From Syntrophobacteria bacterium (GTDB lineage Bacteria; Desulfobacterota; Syntrophobacteria; JARFUL01): a DNA stretch of 8,060 bases. Numbering within the stretch: the first letter of the stretch is position 1; the number at the start of each line of letters is the position of its first letter. Under the pieces are notes generated by a model. The model made no database searches and was not told where the DNA came from. It was given only the letters and a program-made list of their open reading frames with translations. The stretch spans positions 1-8,060 of the forward strand of contig JARFUL010000219.1 in the NCBI GenBank assembly GCA_029289015.1, given 5' to 3'. This document shows, piece after piece, positions 1 to 6,099 of this stretch. A program made the position numbers and the translations under genes.

Positions 1-430
1 CGATAAGCGCGGAGAGCGCCATGGCCTTGCCCATGAAAACCGGGGCTATGAGAATCGCGGACAGGCTCGCGCCCAGAAGGCCCGTGCCCACCACCTCTCC
101 CAGGGCCGCGACGTAGATATTCCTGGTGAGGTTGAAGCCGAGCCCGGCCAGAAACGCGCCGATCATGCCGCCGGGAAACGCGAGAAGGGTGCCGATCCCC
201 AGAAGGTTCCTGATGAGGCCCGCGCCAAAGGCCACGCTGAGCGCGTAGAGCGGCCCGATGATGACCCCGGCTATGACGTTTATCATGTGCTGCGCGGGAA
301 AGACCTTGGCCACCCCCACGGGGATGAAGAGGGGGGAGAGCGCCACCGCGAGCGCGGTGAGCACCACCGAGTAGGCCACCTTTTTGGCGCTGGGCATGGG
401 TCTTGACGCGCTGGTGTTCTCTCCCGGCAC
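1..430 (-). CDS. thiW: ThiW, S component of an ECF-type thiazole/thiamine-precursor transporter (3' end cut by window)
   Basis: ThiW is the membrane substrate-binding (S) subunit of an energy-coupling-factor transporter thought to import the thiazole moiety of thiamine. Reading the minus strand gives a hydrophobic protein with the family's hallmarks: SPLFIPVGVAKVFPAQHMIN near the N terminus, then GPLYAL, AFGAGLIRNLLGIGTLLAFP and ALGEVVGTGLLGA. Several membrane helices are visible and no stop occurs before the left edge, so about 130-143 residues are present of a family usually near 160-180. The start is either GTG at 430, which has an AGGAGGG sequence about 11 bases upstream inside the 3' end of the deacetylase gene, or ATG at 397, which has no clear ribosome-binding site; I prefer 430. 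It follows the deacetylase after about 6 bases in the same frame, so translational coupling is likely. No TPP riboswitch is visible upstream. Family assignment is by recognition of motifs; substrate is known only for the family. Confidence 0.85.
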   Translation of the reverse strand, partial: MPGENTSASRPMPSAKKVAYSVVLTALAVALSPLFIPVGVAKVFPAQHMINVIAGVIIGPLYALSVAFGAGLIRNLLGIGTLLAFPGGMIGAFLAGLGFNLTRNIYVAALGEVVGTGLLGASLSAILIAPVFMGKAMALSALI

Positions 431-436
431 GGCCCC

Positions 437-1390
437 CTAGCCCTCCTCGTTCATGAGCACATTCATGTGGCCCAGCACCGATTCCCGGAGCGCGGCCAGG
501 TTGTAGCCCCCCTCCAGCACGGATACGAGCCTCTTTTTGGCATGTTTGTCCGAGATCCTCTTCACGCGGCGGGTCATCTCCGCGTAGCCCTGCTCCGTGA
601 GGTCTATGTGGGCCAGGGGGTCGGCCCGGTGCGCGTCGAACCCCGCGGACACGAACACGAACTGGGGCTCAAACCCTTCCATCACCTCCTCGACCCTGTC
701 CATGGCCGCGAGATACTCATCGTTGCCCGCGCCGGGCGGCATGGGAAAGTTGAGGGTGTAGCCCTCGCCCGGGCCCTTTCCGGTCTCCGTGGCCCTGCCC
801 GTCCCAGGATAGCAGGAACTCGGGTCCTCGTGGAGGCTTATGTAGAAGACCGTGGGGTCATCCTCGAAGAGGTGCTGGGTGCCGTTGCCGTGGTGCACGT
901 CCCAGTCGAGGATCATCACCCTTTCGATGCCGTGCTCTTTCTGCGCGTACCTCGCGGCTATGGCCACGTTGTTGAAAAAGCAGAACCCCATGGCCCTCGC
1001 CCTCTCCGCGTGGTGCCCCGGGGGCCGGACCGCGACGAAGCAGTTGTCCACCTTACCGGCCATCACCGCGTCCACGGCCGCGAGCACGCCCCCCACCGCA
1101 TAGAGCGCGGAGTTGAAGGTGGACGGGCTCACCGGGCAGTCCGGGGTGTCCAGGAAGGCGACCCCGGACTCGGACGCCCTCTTCACCCTTTCTATATGGC
1201 TCTTGTCGTGGCACAGCTCGATAACCGATCTTTCGGCCGGAAAGGCCTCAATCTGCACAACGCGCTCGAAAATTCCGTTTTCCCTGAAGGCCTCCAAAAG
1301 CGCGCTCAGCCTCTCGGCCCTCTCCGGGTGGTAGAGGCCGGTGTCATGCTCGAGGTATATCTTGTTGAAGACGAATCCGGTTCTTGACAT
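437..1390 (-). CDS. Histone deacetylase family protein (AcuC / acetylpolyamine amidohydrolase-like)
   Basis: A zinc-dependent deacetylase of the arginase/HDAC fold, expected to remove acetyl groups from lysine or an acetylated small amine in the cytoplasm. With the start at ATG 1390 it has 317 residues. The active site is complete: RPPGHH with H126 and H127, DWDVHHGNGTQ with zinc ligands D164 and H166, SAGFDAH with the third ligand D252, and LEGGY with the transition-state tyrosine Y296. The N terminus (FVFNKIYLEHDTGLYHPERAERL) is typical of bacterial members. The frame stays open to 1465, but the extra 25 residues look non-family-like and ATG 1390 has GGGAG about 7 bases upstream, so 1390 is chosen. 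It is first of an apparent two-gene operon with thiW. Bacterial members act on acetyl-CoA synthetase, acetylpolyamines or unknown substrates; the sequence alone does not separate these. Confidence 0.93.
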   Translation of the reverse strand: MSRTGFVFNKIYLEHDTGLYHPERAERLSALLEAFRENGIFERVVQIEAFPAERSVIELCHDKSHIERVKRASESGVAFLDTPDCPVSPSTFNSALYAVGGVLAAVDAVMAGKVDNCFVAVRPPGHHAERARAMGFCFFNNVAIAARYAQKEHGIERVMILDWDVHHGNGTQHLFEDDPTVFYISLHEDPSSCYPGTGRATETGKGPGEGYTLNFPMPPGAGNDEYLAAMDRVEEVMEGFEPQFVFVSAGFDAHRADPLAHIDLTEQGYAEMTRRVKRISDKHAKKRLVSVLEGGYNLAALRESVLGHMNVLMNEEG

Positions 1391-1473
1391 TAACAACTCC
1401 CTGTGAACTTCCCCAAAGCTTGGGTTAAGCCTTTTCAGAGCGATGGTCTCTGATAACACTTTCAAAGGGGATT

Positions 1474-1504
1474 TTAAAGGAAAATTGCATATAATGCCCC
1501 AAGC
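1474..1504 (-). promoter_or_regulatory. Possible sigma-54-type promoter for the deacetylase gene
   Basis: On the minus strand TTGGGGCATTATATGCAA has GG (positions 1500-1499) and GC (1488-1487) separated by exactly 10 bases, the spacing required by sigma-54. Compared with TGGCAC-N5-TTGCA it lacks three of the better-conserved bases, so this is a weak match. It would start transcription near 1475, leaving a leader of about 85 bases before ATG 1390. The same bases also contain an AT-rich block that could serve as a sigma-70 -10 box. Confidence 0.25.
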
Positions 1505-1515
1505 TCGCTAAACCA

Positions 1516-1548
1516 TTGACATAATAAAACGGGTGAAGCTAGTATAAT
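1516..1548 (+). promoter_or_regulatory. Sigma-70-type promoter for the tRNA-editing gene
   Basis: A perfect -35 box TTGACA at 1516-1521 is followed by overlapping -10 candidates. TAGTAT at 1540-1545 gives an 18-base spacer with four of six matches, and a perfect TATAAT at 1543-1548 gives a 21-base spacer, which is too long for normal use. Transcription would start about 20-25 bases before the GTG at 1576. It lies in the divergent gap between the deacetylase and editing-domain genes. Confidence 0.6.
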
Positions 1549-1575
1549 ACTCCATTCCGGGGAGAAGGAGGAAGG

Positions 1576-1986
1576 GTGAAGCTCCTTATGTTCTATGCCC
1601 GCGAATTCTGGTTCTCCCCCTATGAGAAGGTCCTTGAGGGCGTGGATGACGCGCGCAAAGGCCAGGGATTCGAAGACGCGGCCGTCATCTTCTACCAGGG
1701 GGAGTCCCAGGACCAGGAGAACCGGAGCGGGGTGCTGAAGAAGTTCCTGAAGAACGTCAAGTGGTTCGCGAGGAAGTTCGGCACCGAAAAGGTGGTGCTT
1801 CATTCCTTCAACCACCTCTCGTCGAGCAAGGCGGAGCCCCTCTTCGTCCAAGCCCTGGTGGGGGAGGTGGAGGAGAGGCTGAAGAACGTGGGTTTTTCGG
1901 TGGCCAAGACCCCTTACGGGTATCTGAACGAGTGGAAGATACACGTGCCCGGCCAGTCGCTGGCCAGGGTCTTCAAGGAATTTTAA
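1576..1986 (+). CDS. Free-standing archaeal-type threonyl-tRNA synthetase editing domain protein
   Basis: The 136 residues correspond to just the N-terminal editing domain of archaeal threonyl-tRNA synthetase (Pfam tRNA-Thr_ED, a D-aminoacyl-tRNA deacylase-like fold). The family removes serine wrongly attached to tRNA-Thr. Recognisable features are the start MKLLMFYAREFWF, VKWFARKFGTEKVVLHSFNHLS at about 62-82 with H76 and H80, and TPYGYLNEWKIHVPGQSLARVF at 112-133, where K121 probably corresponds to the conserved active-site lysine. No aminoacylation domain, anticodon-binding domain or frameshifted remnant follows: a stop at 1984 is followed by the next gene. The GTG start has an excellent GGAGAAGGAGGAAGG sequence directly upstream. 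First gene of the plus-strand trio and preceded by a promoter at 1516. Family membership is strong by motif; activity as a trans-editing factor is inferred. A general D-aminoacyl-tRNA deacylase role is the main alternative. Confidence 0.87.
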   Translation: MKLLMFYAREFWFSPYEKVLEGVDDARKGQGFEDAAVIFYQGESQDQENRSGVLKKFLKNVKWFARKFGTEKVVLHSFNHLSSSKAEPLFVQALVGEVEERLKNVGFSVAKTPYGYLNEWKIHVPGQSLARVFKEF

Positions 1987-1991
1987 CCCCA

Positions 1992-2020
1992 AAGGGCTAC
2001 GCCGCGTGACGCGGGCCCTT
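1992..2020 (+). other. Imperfect GC-rich hairpin between the editing-domain and PhoU-like genes
   Basis: AAGGGC (1992-1997) pairs with GCCCTT (2015-2020) and CCGC (2002-2005) with GCGG (2011-2014) around a GTGAC loop, leaving a four-base bulge on the 5' side. No T-run follows, so it is not a standard intrinsic terminator; it could be an mRNA-stability or processing element inside the operon. Confidence 0.4.
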
Positions 2021-2039
2021 GTGAGGCTGGGAACCCAAG

Positions 2040-2627
2040 ATGGACAAGGAGCGGTTGAGTCTGGAGCACAAGGGGTCCATTGATGCGATCCTAAACGGCC
2101 TGTCCCGGGCCATGAGCGCGCTCAGGGAGAGGTTCAATCGCCACAAAGGGGGGAGCGAAACCCTGGACGCGTCACCCCTCCTCGAGCTCGAAACCGTGGG
2201 CGAGTGCATAGACGAGCTCGCGTCCGGGGCCGACCCGTCCTCCGGCCTTTTCGCCCTCTCCCAGGAGCTCCGGGAACTCAAGGGGTGCGTGGAGGGGCTG
2301 GCAGGGCCCATAAAGACCAAGATCGAGGACAACGTCCTGTTTACCGCGGACGCGGCCAAGGAGATAAACTATCTTTTCATCAACATTGCCGGCCTCATCG
2401 AGACCACCCTGAACTGCCTCGTCTCCCCCAACAGCTTCCTGGTCAAGTACGTGGGCGAGGAGGGGGGGCATATCCTGTCCCAGCTTCAGGGGTTCGTGGA
2501 CAGCCACAACGAGAGGGTCAAGAAGGGCCGCTGCCGCCCGGAGTCGAGCCATATCTACACCTCCATGGCGGATTTTTTGGGCTGCCTCCTGAACGCGGTC
2601 CTGGCTATCAACAAGAGATGCCTCTAG
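2040..2627 (+). CDS. PhoU-like helical-bundle protein, divergent
   Basis: A soluble, largely alpha-helical protein of 195 residues with no signal peptide or membrane segment. The C-terminal half resembles the PhoU domains fused to bacterial Na/Pi cotransporters: AKEINYLFINIAGLIETTL at about 106-124, then a helix leading into HNERVKKGRCRPESSHIYTSMADFLGCL at 156-183, matching the family pattern HxERxxxGxCxPExxxIYxxxxxxLE. The metal-binding E/DxxxD stretch that normally ends this helix (often ERIGDH) is replaced by GCLLNAV, so metal binding there may be lost. PhoU-type proteins damp phosphate transporters or signalling kinases; no transporter or pst gene lies here, so its partner is unknown. ATG 2040 is preceded by GGGA at 7 bases and an in-frame TGA at 2022, which excludes a longer start. 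It begins 53 bases after the editing gene and ends 13 bases before the amidohydrolase. The assignment is moderately sure. Confidence 0.6.
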   Translation: MDKERLSLEHKGSIDAILNGLSRAMSALRERFNRHKGGSETLDASPLLELETVGECIDELASGADPSSGLFALSQELRELKGCVEGLAGPIKTKIEDNVLFTADAAKEINYLFINIAGLIETTLNCLVSPNSFLVKYVGEEGGHILSQLQGFVDSHNERVKKGRCRPESSHIYTSMADFLGCLLNAVLAINKRCL

Positions 2628-2640
2628 GAAGAGCGGTCCT

Positions 2641-3387
2641 TTGGTAATAGACAGCCACATCCACTGCGGCAGCCTCAAGCACCGCCTGCCCTACGAGATG
2701 ATAAAACCCCTCCTCCACCAGGCCGGGTGCCGGGGCGCGTCCCTCTTCGCGCCGGTGGAAGACATCTATGACAGGTACAACCCCAACTTTGTGGACAACG
2801 ACCACTGGCGGGAGAACCGGAGGCTGGCCAACGAGTACCTGCTGGATGTGGCCCGGTCCGCGGACCTCACGATCTTTCCCTACTTCTTCGTGTGGAACGA
2901 CTTCGCGTACGAGGAGCTGGACCTGGGATTCAGGGGCGTAAAGTGGCACCGCCACGACTACGAGCCCGTATACCACTACCACGACCCCCGCTGCGCCAAG
3001 ACCATCGAGAGGATCGTGGAGCTCTCCCTTCCCATCGTGCTGGAGGAGTCCTACAGGAACACCCTCATGTTCATGTTCGAGCTCGCCAGAGAGGCCACGG
3101 TGATCATCCCTCACATGGGAGGCCTCAACGGCGGCTACCGTCCCCTGGAGAGCGCGGGGGTGTTCAAGCGGGAGCGCGTCTACGCGGACACCGCGCTCGC
3201 GTCCACCTACGAGATGCGCCACTTCCTCGACAACTACGGCCCCGCGAGGCTCATCTTCGGCTCCGACTTTCCCTTCAGCACCCCGAGATACGAGCTGGAC
3301 AAGGTCTTGAGCCTCAACCTCCCGGAGGAGGACCTGGGGCTCGTGACCTCCGGCAACATCCTCAGGCTCATAGGTGACGCGGGATAG
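2641..3387 (+). CDS. Amidohydrolase-2 family metal-dependent hydrolase (TIM barrel)
   Basis: A 248-residue cytoplasmic hydrolase of the amidohydrolase superfamily. The N-terminal metal-binding HxH is in DSHIHCG (H6, H8); GFRGVKWHRHD at 97-106 corresponds to the barrel strand usually written GxKxH; IPHMGG at 156-161 supplies H158; GSDFPFS at 207-213 supplies the catalytic aspartate D209. The strand that often carries another metal-ligand histidine reads PIVLEES (131-137), with E135/E136 in its place. The start is TTG 2641, with AGGAAGAG about 9 bases upstream and the D-S-H-I-H motif starting at residue 4, as is normal in the family. It is shorter than typical amidohydrolase-2 members (about 280-330). 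It is the last gene of the plus-strand trio. The substrate cannot be told from sequence; related enzymes include decarboxylases and lactonases. Confidence 0.82.
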   Translation: MVIDSHIHCGSLKHRLPYEMIKPLLHQAGCRGASLFAPVEDIYDRYNPNFVDNDHWRENRRLANEYLLDVARSADLTIFPYFFVWNDFAYEELDLGFRGVKWHRHDYEPVYHYHDPRCAKTIERIVELSLPIVLEESYRNTLMFMFELAREATVIIPHMGGLNGGYRPLESAGVFKRERVYADTALASTYEMRHFLDNYGPARLIFGSDFPFSTPRYELDKVLSLNLPEEDLGLVTSGNILRLIGDAG

Positions 3388-3525
3388 TCCCTTTCGGGGG
3401 ACGAACCCAAAACCGCGCTCATTCATCCATGCCCTCTCGCAAGCCCGGATATATGCGCCGCGCCGCGGTCTCAAGCCCTGGAGATGGGTTGAAAATTTTA
3501 GCTTGGGATTGGATTTTCCCTTGAC

Positions 3526-3555
3526 ACCCGCGCCCTTGCGGGTTAATGTTATTGC
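3526..3555 (+). terminator. Possible weak intrinsic terminator after the amidohydrolase gene
   Basis: ACCCGC (3526-3531) and GCGGGT (3538-3543) form a perfect six-base-pair stem with a six-base loop, followed by TTAATGTTATT. The position, 140 bases after the stop codon and before a new promoter region, fits a terminator. It overlaps a TTGACA (3521-3526) that could instead be a -35 box with the poor -10 TAATGT at 3544-3549; both readings are possible. Confidence 0.4.
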
Positions 3556-3607
3556 GACTCACTCATATTAGTGTGATATATAGAGAACCTCCCGGCAAAA
3601 ATTTATA

Positions 3608-3623
3608 TGGAACGTATTTTGCG
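3608..3623 (+). promoter_or_regulatory. Sigma-54-type (-24/-12) promoter upstream of feoA
   Basis: TGGAACGTATTTTGCG has GG at 3609-3610 and GC at 3621-3622 with exactly 10 bases between them. Against TGGCACG-N4-TTGC it differs at one conserved base (A for C at the fourth position). Transcription would begin near 3634, about 110 bases before the feoA start and just ahead of the Fur-like box. A TTGACT at 3626-3631 with a poor -10 at 3649-3654 is an alternative sigma-70 reading. Confidence 0.45.
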
Positions 3624-3647
3624 TATTGACTTTAGACAATGAATCGG

Positions 3648-3666
3648 GTTATTGATAATCAAGTTC
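3648..3666 (+). promoter_or_regulatory. Fur-box-like operator upstream of feoA
   Basis: GTTATTGATAATCAAGTTC matches 14 of 19 bases of the classical Fur consensus GATAATGATAATCATTATC and contains the perfect odd palindrome TTGATAATCAA (3652-3662). It lies 78-96 bases upstream of the feoA start and directly downstream of the predicted transcription start, where bound repressor would block expression. Fur control of feoAB is well established in other bacteria; its use here is inferred. Confidence 0.6.
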
Positions 3667-3743
3667 AATTATGTTGGGGCGGGTTGGGACCGCGCGATAC
3701 TGCTCAACGCGCCGCGAAATTCGCTTTCCGGGAGGACAGAAGC

Positions 3744-3992
3744 ATGGCCATAACCAGGCTCAACCTGCTAAACGAGGGAGACAGGGGCAAGATTCTCAGG
3801 GTCCGGGGCCGCGGGGAGATCAACCGCAGGCTCAGGGACATGGGGGTCAAGCCCGGTGTTGAGGTGGAGGTGGAGGGAAGAGCCACCCTCGGCGACCCCA
3901 TGGCGGTGAAGATAATGGGCTACCGGCTCAGCCTCAGGGCGAATGAGGCGGAGCAGGTGGAGGTGGAGCTGGCCGACGGGGACACAGAGTAA
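3744..3992 (+). CDS. feoA: FeoA, ferrous iron transport accessory protein
   Basis: A small cytoplasmic SH3-like protein of 82 residues that assists FeoB in Fe(II) uptake. The family pattern is clear: LNEGDRGKILRVRG at 9-22, INRRLRDMGVKPGVEVEV at 26-43 and GDPMAVKIMGYRLSLRANEAEQVEV at 50-74. The start ATG 3744 has GGGAGG at 8 bases; the open frame runs further upstream to an ATG at 3639, but those residues are not FeoA-like and would cover the Fur-like box. Sixteen bases separate it from feoB, so the two are co-transcribed. The length is normal for the family. Confidence 0.95.
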   Translation: MAITRLNLLNEGDRGKILRVRGRGEINRRLRDMGVKPGVEVEVEGRATLGDPMAVKIMGYRLSLRANEAEQVEVELADGDTE

Positions 3993-4008
3993 ACCCGGGA
4001 AAGAATAG

Positions 4009-6099
4009 ATGGAACCTCAGGCGACCATAGCCCTTACAGGAAACCCCAACGCGGGCAAGACCACGGTGTTCAACGCGCTCACCGGCGCGAGGCAGCACGT
4101 GGCCAACTACCCCGGGGTCACGGTGGAGAAGAAGTGGGGCAGCCTCTCCCGGAACGGCCTGGAGGCCAAGGTGGTGGACCTGCCCGGCACCTATTCCCTC
4201 ACCGCGTACTCCCTCGATGAGGTGGTGGCCCGCAACTTCGTGGTGCACGAGAAGCCCGAGGTGGTGGTGGACGTGGTGGACGCGTCCAACCTGGAGAGGA
4301 ACCTCTACCTCGCGCTTCAGCTCATCGAGATGAAGGCCAACCTGGTCATCGCGCTCAACATGATGGACAACGCGAAGGCCCGGGGGTTCAGGATAGACAC
4401 GGGGAAGCTCTCGGAGCTCCTGGGGGTGCCGGTGGTGCCCATGGTGGCCAAGAAGGGCGAGGGCGTGACGGAGCTCATAGAGACCATGAGGGCGGTGGTC
4501 CAGGGAGAGATTACCCCCGCACCGGCAAAGATCTCCTACGGCGCGGAAATGGACGACGCGGTGACAAAACTCTCCGACATAATCGCGAGCGACGAGAGCC
4601 TCGAATCCCGCTACCCCGCGAAATGGCTGGCCATAAAGCTCCTGGAGCAGGACGAGGAGCTCCTGGAGGAGATCCAGGACTCCCCCCGCAAAGAGGAGAT
4701 CCTCGAGGTGGTGAACGGCGCGGACGCGCGCATGGACAAGATCTACGGCGAGCTGCCGGAGAACATCATAAGCGACTTCAGGTTCGGCTTCATAAGCGCG
4801 CTCTGCCGCAAGTCCGTAAAAAAGGTCACCCACGAGCGCCGCACCATCACCGACAAGATAGACAAGGTGGTGATCAACCGGGCCCTGGGGCCTGTCATAC
4901 TCTTCGCAATACTCTACGGTATCTACCAGTTCGTGTTCTGGATCTCGGACGCGCCGGTGGAGTGGTTCGAAACGTTCTTCGGCTGGCTCGGACACTTGGC
5001 GGAGTCCATTTTGCCCGACGGGCTGGTGAAGTCCCTCGTGGTCTCCGGAATCATAGACGGGGTGGGCGGCGTTTTGGGGTTCGTGCCCATAATCCTCTTC
5101 ATGTTCTTCGCGATCGCGATCCTGGAGGACTCCGGCTACATGGCCCGCATAGCCTTTATCATGGACAGGGCGCTGAAGTTCTTCGGGCTCCACGGAAACT
5201 CCGTGCTCGCGCTCATCGTGGCCGGGGGCATCTCCGGAGGATGCGCGGTGCCCGGGGTCATGGCCGCGAGGACCCTCAAGAGCTCCAAGGAGCGCCTCGC
5301 CACCATCCTCGTCGCGCCCTTCATGAACTGCGGGGCCAAGCTCCCCGTATACGTGCTTTTCATAGGCGCGTTCTTCGCGTCCAAAAAGGGCGAGATGATG
5401 TTCCTCCTCACCCTGATCTCATGGTCCCTGGCCCTTATGGCCGCGTGGATACTCAGAAAAACTATACTCAAGGGGCCCTCCGCGCCCTTTGTCATGGAGC
5501 TTCCCCCCTACAGGCTGCCCACCCTGAAGGGGCTTCTGATCCACTCCTGGGAGCGGACCTGGATGTACGTGAGGAAGGCGGGCACCGTGATTCTGGCCAT
5601 ATCCGTGCTTCTGTGGGCGCTGATGACCTTCCCCCGGATGGATGGAGCCGACCTGGCCCGGTACAAGACCCAGGAGGCCAGGGCCACGGCCATGCTGAAG
5701 CACTCCATCGCGGGCCGGATAGGCACCGGGATGGAGACCCTCACCAGGCCCCTGGGCTTCGACTACCGCACCAACATCGCGCTCATCGGCGGGTTCGCGG
5801 CCAAGGAGGTGGTGGTGGCCACCCTGGGCACCGCGTACTCCCTGGGCGAGGTGAACCCGGAGGGGACGGACAGCCTGAGCCAGCGGCTGGCCAGGGAGCC
5901 GGGCTTCAGCCCGCTGAAGGGTTTCGCGCTGATGCTCTTCGTGATGCTCTACTCCCCCTGCCTGGTCACGGTCGCGGTGATGAAGAAGGAGACGGGCGGC
6001 TGGAAGTGGCCGCTGTTCGCGATGGTCCACGCGACCGCGCTGGCCTATCTCGTGGCCCTGGTGGTGGTGCAGGGGGGAAGGCTCCTTGGGCTGGGATAG
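4009..6099 (+). CDS. feoB: FeoB, GTP-dependent ferrous iron transporter
   Basis: The inner-membrane Fe(II) uptake protein, 696 residues, somewhat shorter than the 773 of E. coli. The N-terminal G domain has G1 GNPNAGKT (11-18), G2 in GVTVEKK (36-42), G3 DLPG (57-60) and G4 NMMD (117-120), with a probable G5 around VAKKGEG (146-152). A helical GDI-like region follows to about 285. The membrane part begins near LGPVILF (293-299) and carries two Gate-type regions: ILEDSGYMAR (371-380), GGCAVPGVMAARTL (410-423), MNCGAKLP (439-446), GGFAAKE (594-600) and YSPC (648-651), with C411/C412-region and C651 cysteines placed as in the proposed metal path. There is no C-terminal FeoC-like extension. The start ATG 4009 has GGGAAAG about 7 bases upstream. 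The gene follows feoA by 16 bases and precedes the Cys-rich gene by 77. It looks intact. Confidence 0.97.
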   Translation: MEPQATIALTGNPNAGKTTVFNALTGARQHVANYPGVTVEKKWGSLSRNGLEAKVVDLPGTYSLTAYSLDEVVARNFVVHEKPEVVVDVVDASNLERNLYLALQLIEMKANLVIALNMMDNAKARGFRIDTGKLSELLGVPVVPMVAKKGEGVTELIETMRAVVQGEITPAPAKISYGAEMDDAVTKLSDIIASDESLESRYPAKWLAIKLLEQDEELLEEIQDSPRKEEILEVVNGADARMDKIYGELPENIISDFRFGFISALCRKSVKKVTHERRTITDKIDKVVINRALGPVILFAILYGIYQFVFWISDAPVEWFETFFGWLGHLAESILPDGLVKSLVVSGIIDGVGGVLGFVPIILFMFFAIAILEDSGYMARIAFIMDRALKFFGLHGNSVLALIVAGGISGGCAVPGVMAARTLKSSKERLATILVAPFMNCGAKLPVYVLFIGAFFASKKGEMMFLLTLISWSLALMAAWILRKTILKGPSAPFVMELPPYRLPTLKGLLIHSWERTWMYVRKAGTVILAISVLLWALMTFPRMDGADLARYKTQEARATAMLKHSIAGRIGTGMETLTRPLGFDYRTNIALIGGFAAKEVVVATLGTAYSLGEVNPEGTDSLSQRLAREPGFSPLKGFALMLFVMLYSPCLVTVAVMKKETGGWKWPLFAMVHATALAYLVALVVVQGGRLLGLG

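Larger units (their letters stand above)
3388..3743 (+). other. 356-base non-coding leader region upstream of feoA, AT-rich in its second half
   Basis: No convincing gene occurs here; short open frames across it lack ribosome-binding sites and family-like sequence. The first 100 bases are GC-rich and hold a small hairpin just after the amidohydrolase stop, GTCCC (3387-3391) with GGGAC (3398-3402). From about 3490 the base composition falls sharply in G+C and contains a GC hairpin followed by a T-rich run (3526-3555), an inverted repeat CACTCATATTAGTG (3560-3573), an arm pair GCAAAA (3595-3600)/TTTTGC (3617-3622), a sigma-54-type element (3608-3623), a Fur-box-like sequence (3648-3666) and a stem GCGCG/CGCGC (3692-3696/3708-3712) in the likely feoA leader. 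I recognise no tRNA or riboswitch. Confidence 0.7.

Noticed and set aside
467..1387. 306-codon open frame on the plus strand opposite the deacetylase gene
   Set aside because: It mirrors an intact gene with complete catalytic motifs; the translation is rich in Arg, Gly, His and Val as expected of a GC-rich antisense shadow and matches no family.
1391..1465. N-terminal extension of the deacetylase from 1465
   Set aside because: The 25 extra residues precede the conserved start of the family, while ATG 1390 has GGGAG at good spacing.
3374..3571. Possible small protein gene after the amidohydrolase
   Set aside because: No ribosome-binding site, overlaps the amidohydrolase end, and the translation shows no recognisable pattern.
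3639..3743. N-terminal extension of FeoA from ATG 3639
   Set aside because: The extra residues are not FeoA-like, would cover the Fur-like operator, and ATG 3744 has a far better ribosome-binding site.
3388..3743. Riboswitch or small RNA in the feoA leader
   Set aside because: I found no conserved core of a known riboswitch class; the short stems present are not enough to claim a structured RNA.
3934..5193. 419-codon minus-strand open frame over feoA and feoB
   Set aside because: Low-complexity His/Val/Glu-rich translation typical of an antisense shadow; no family resemblance.
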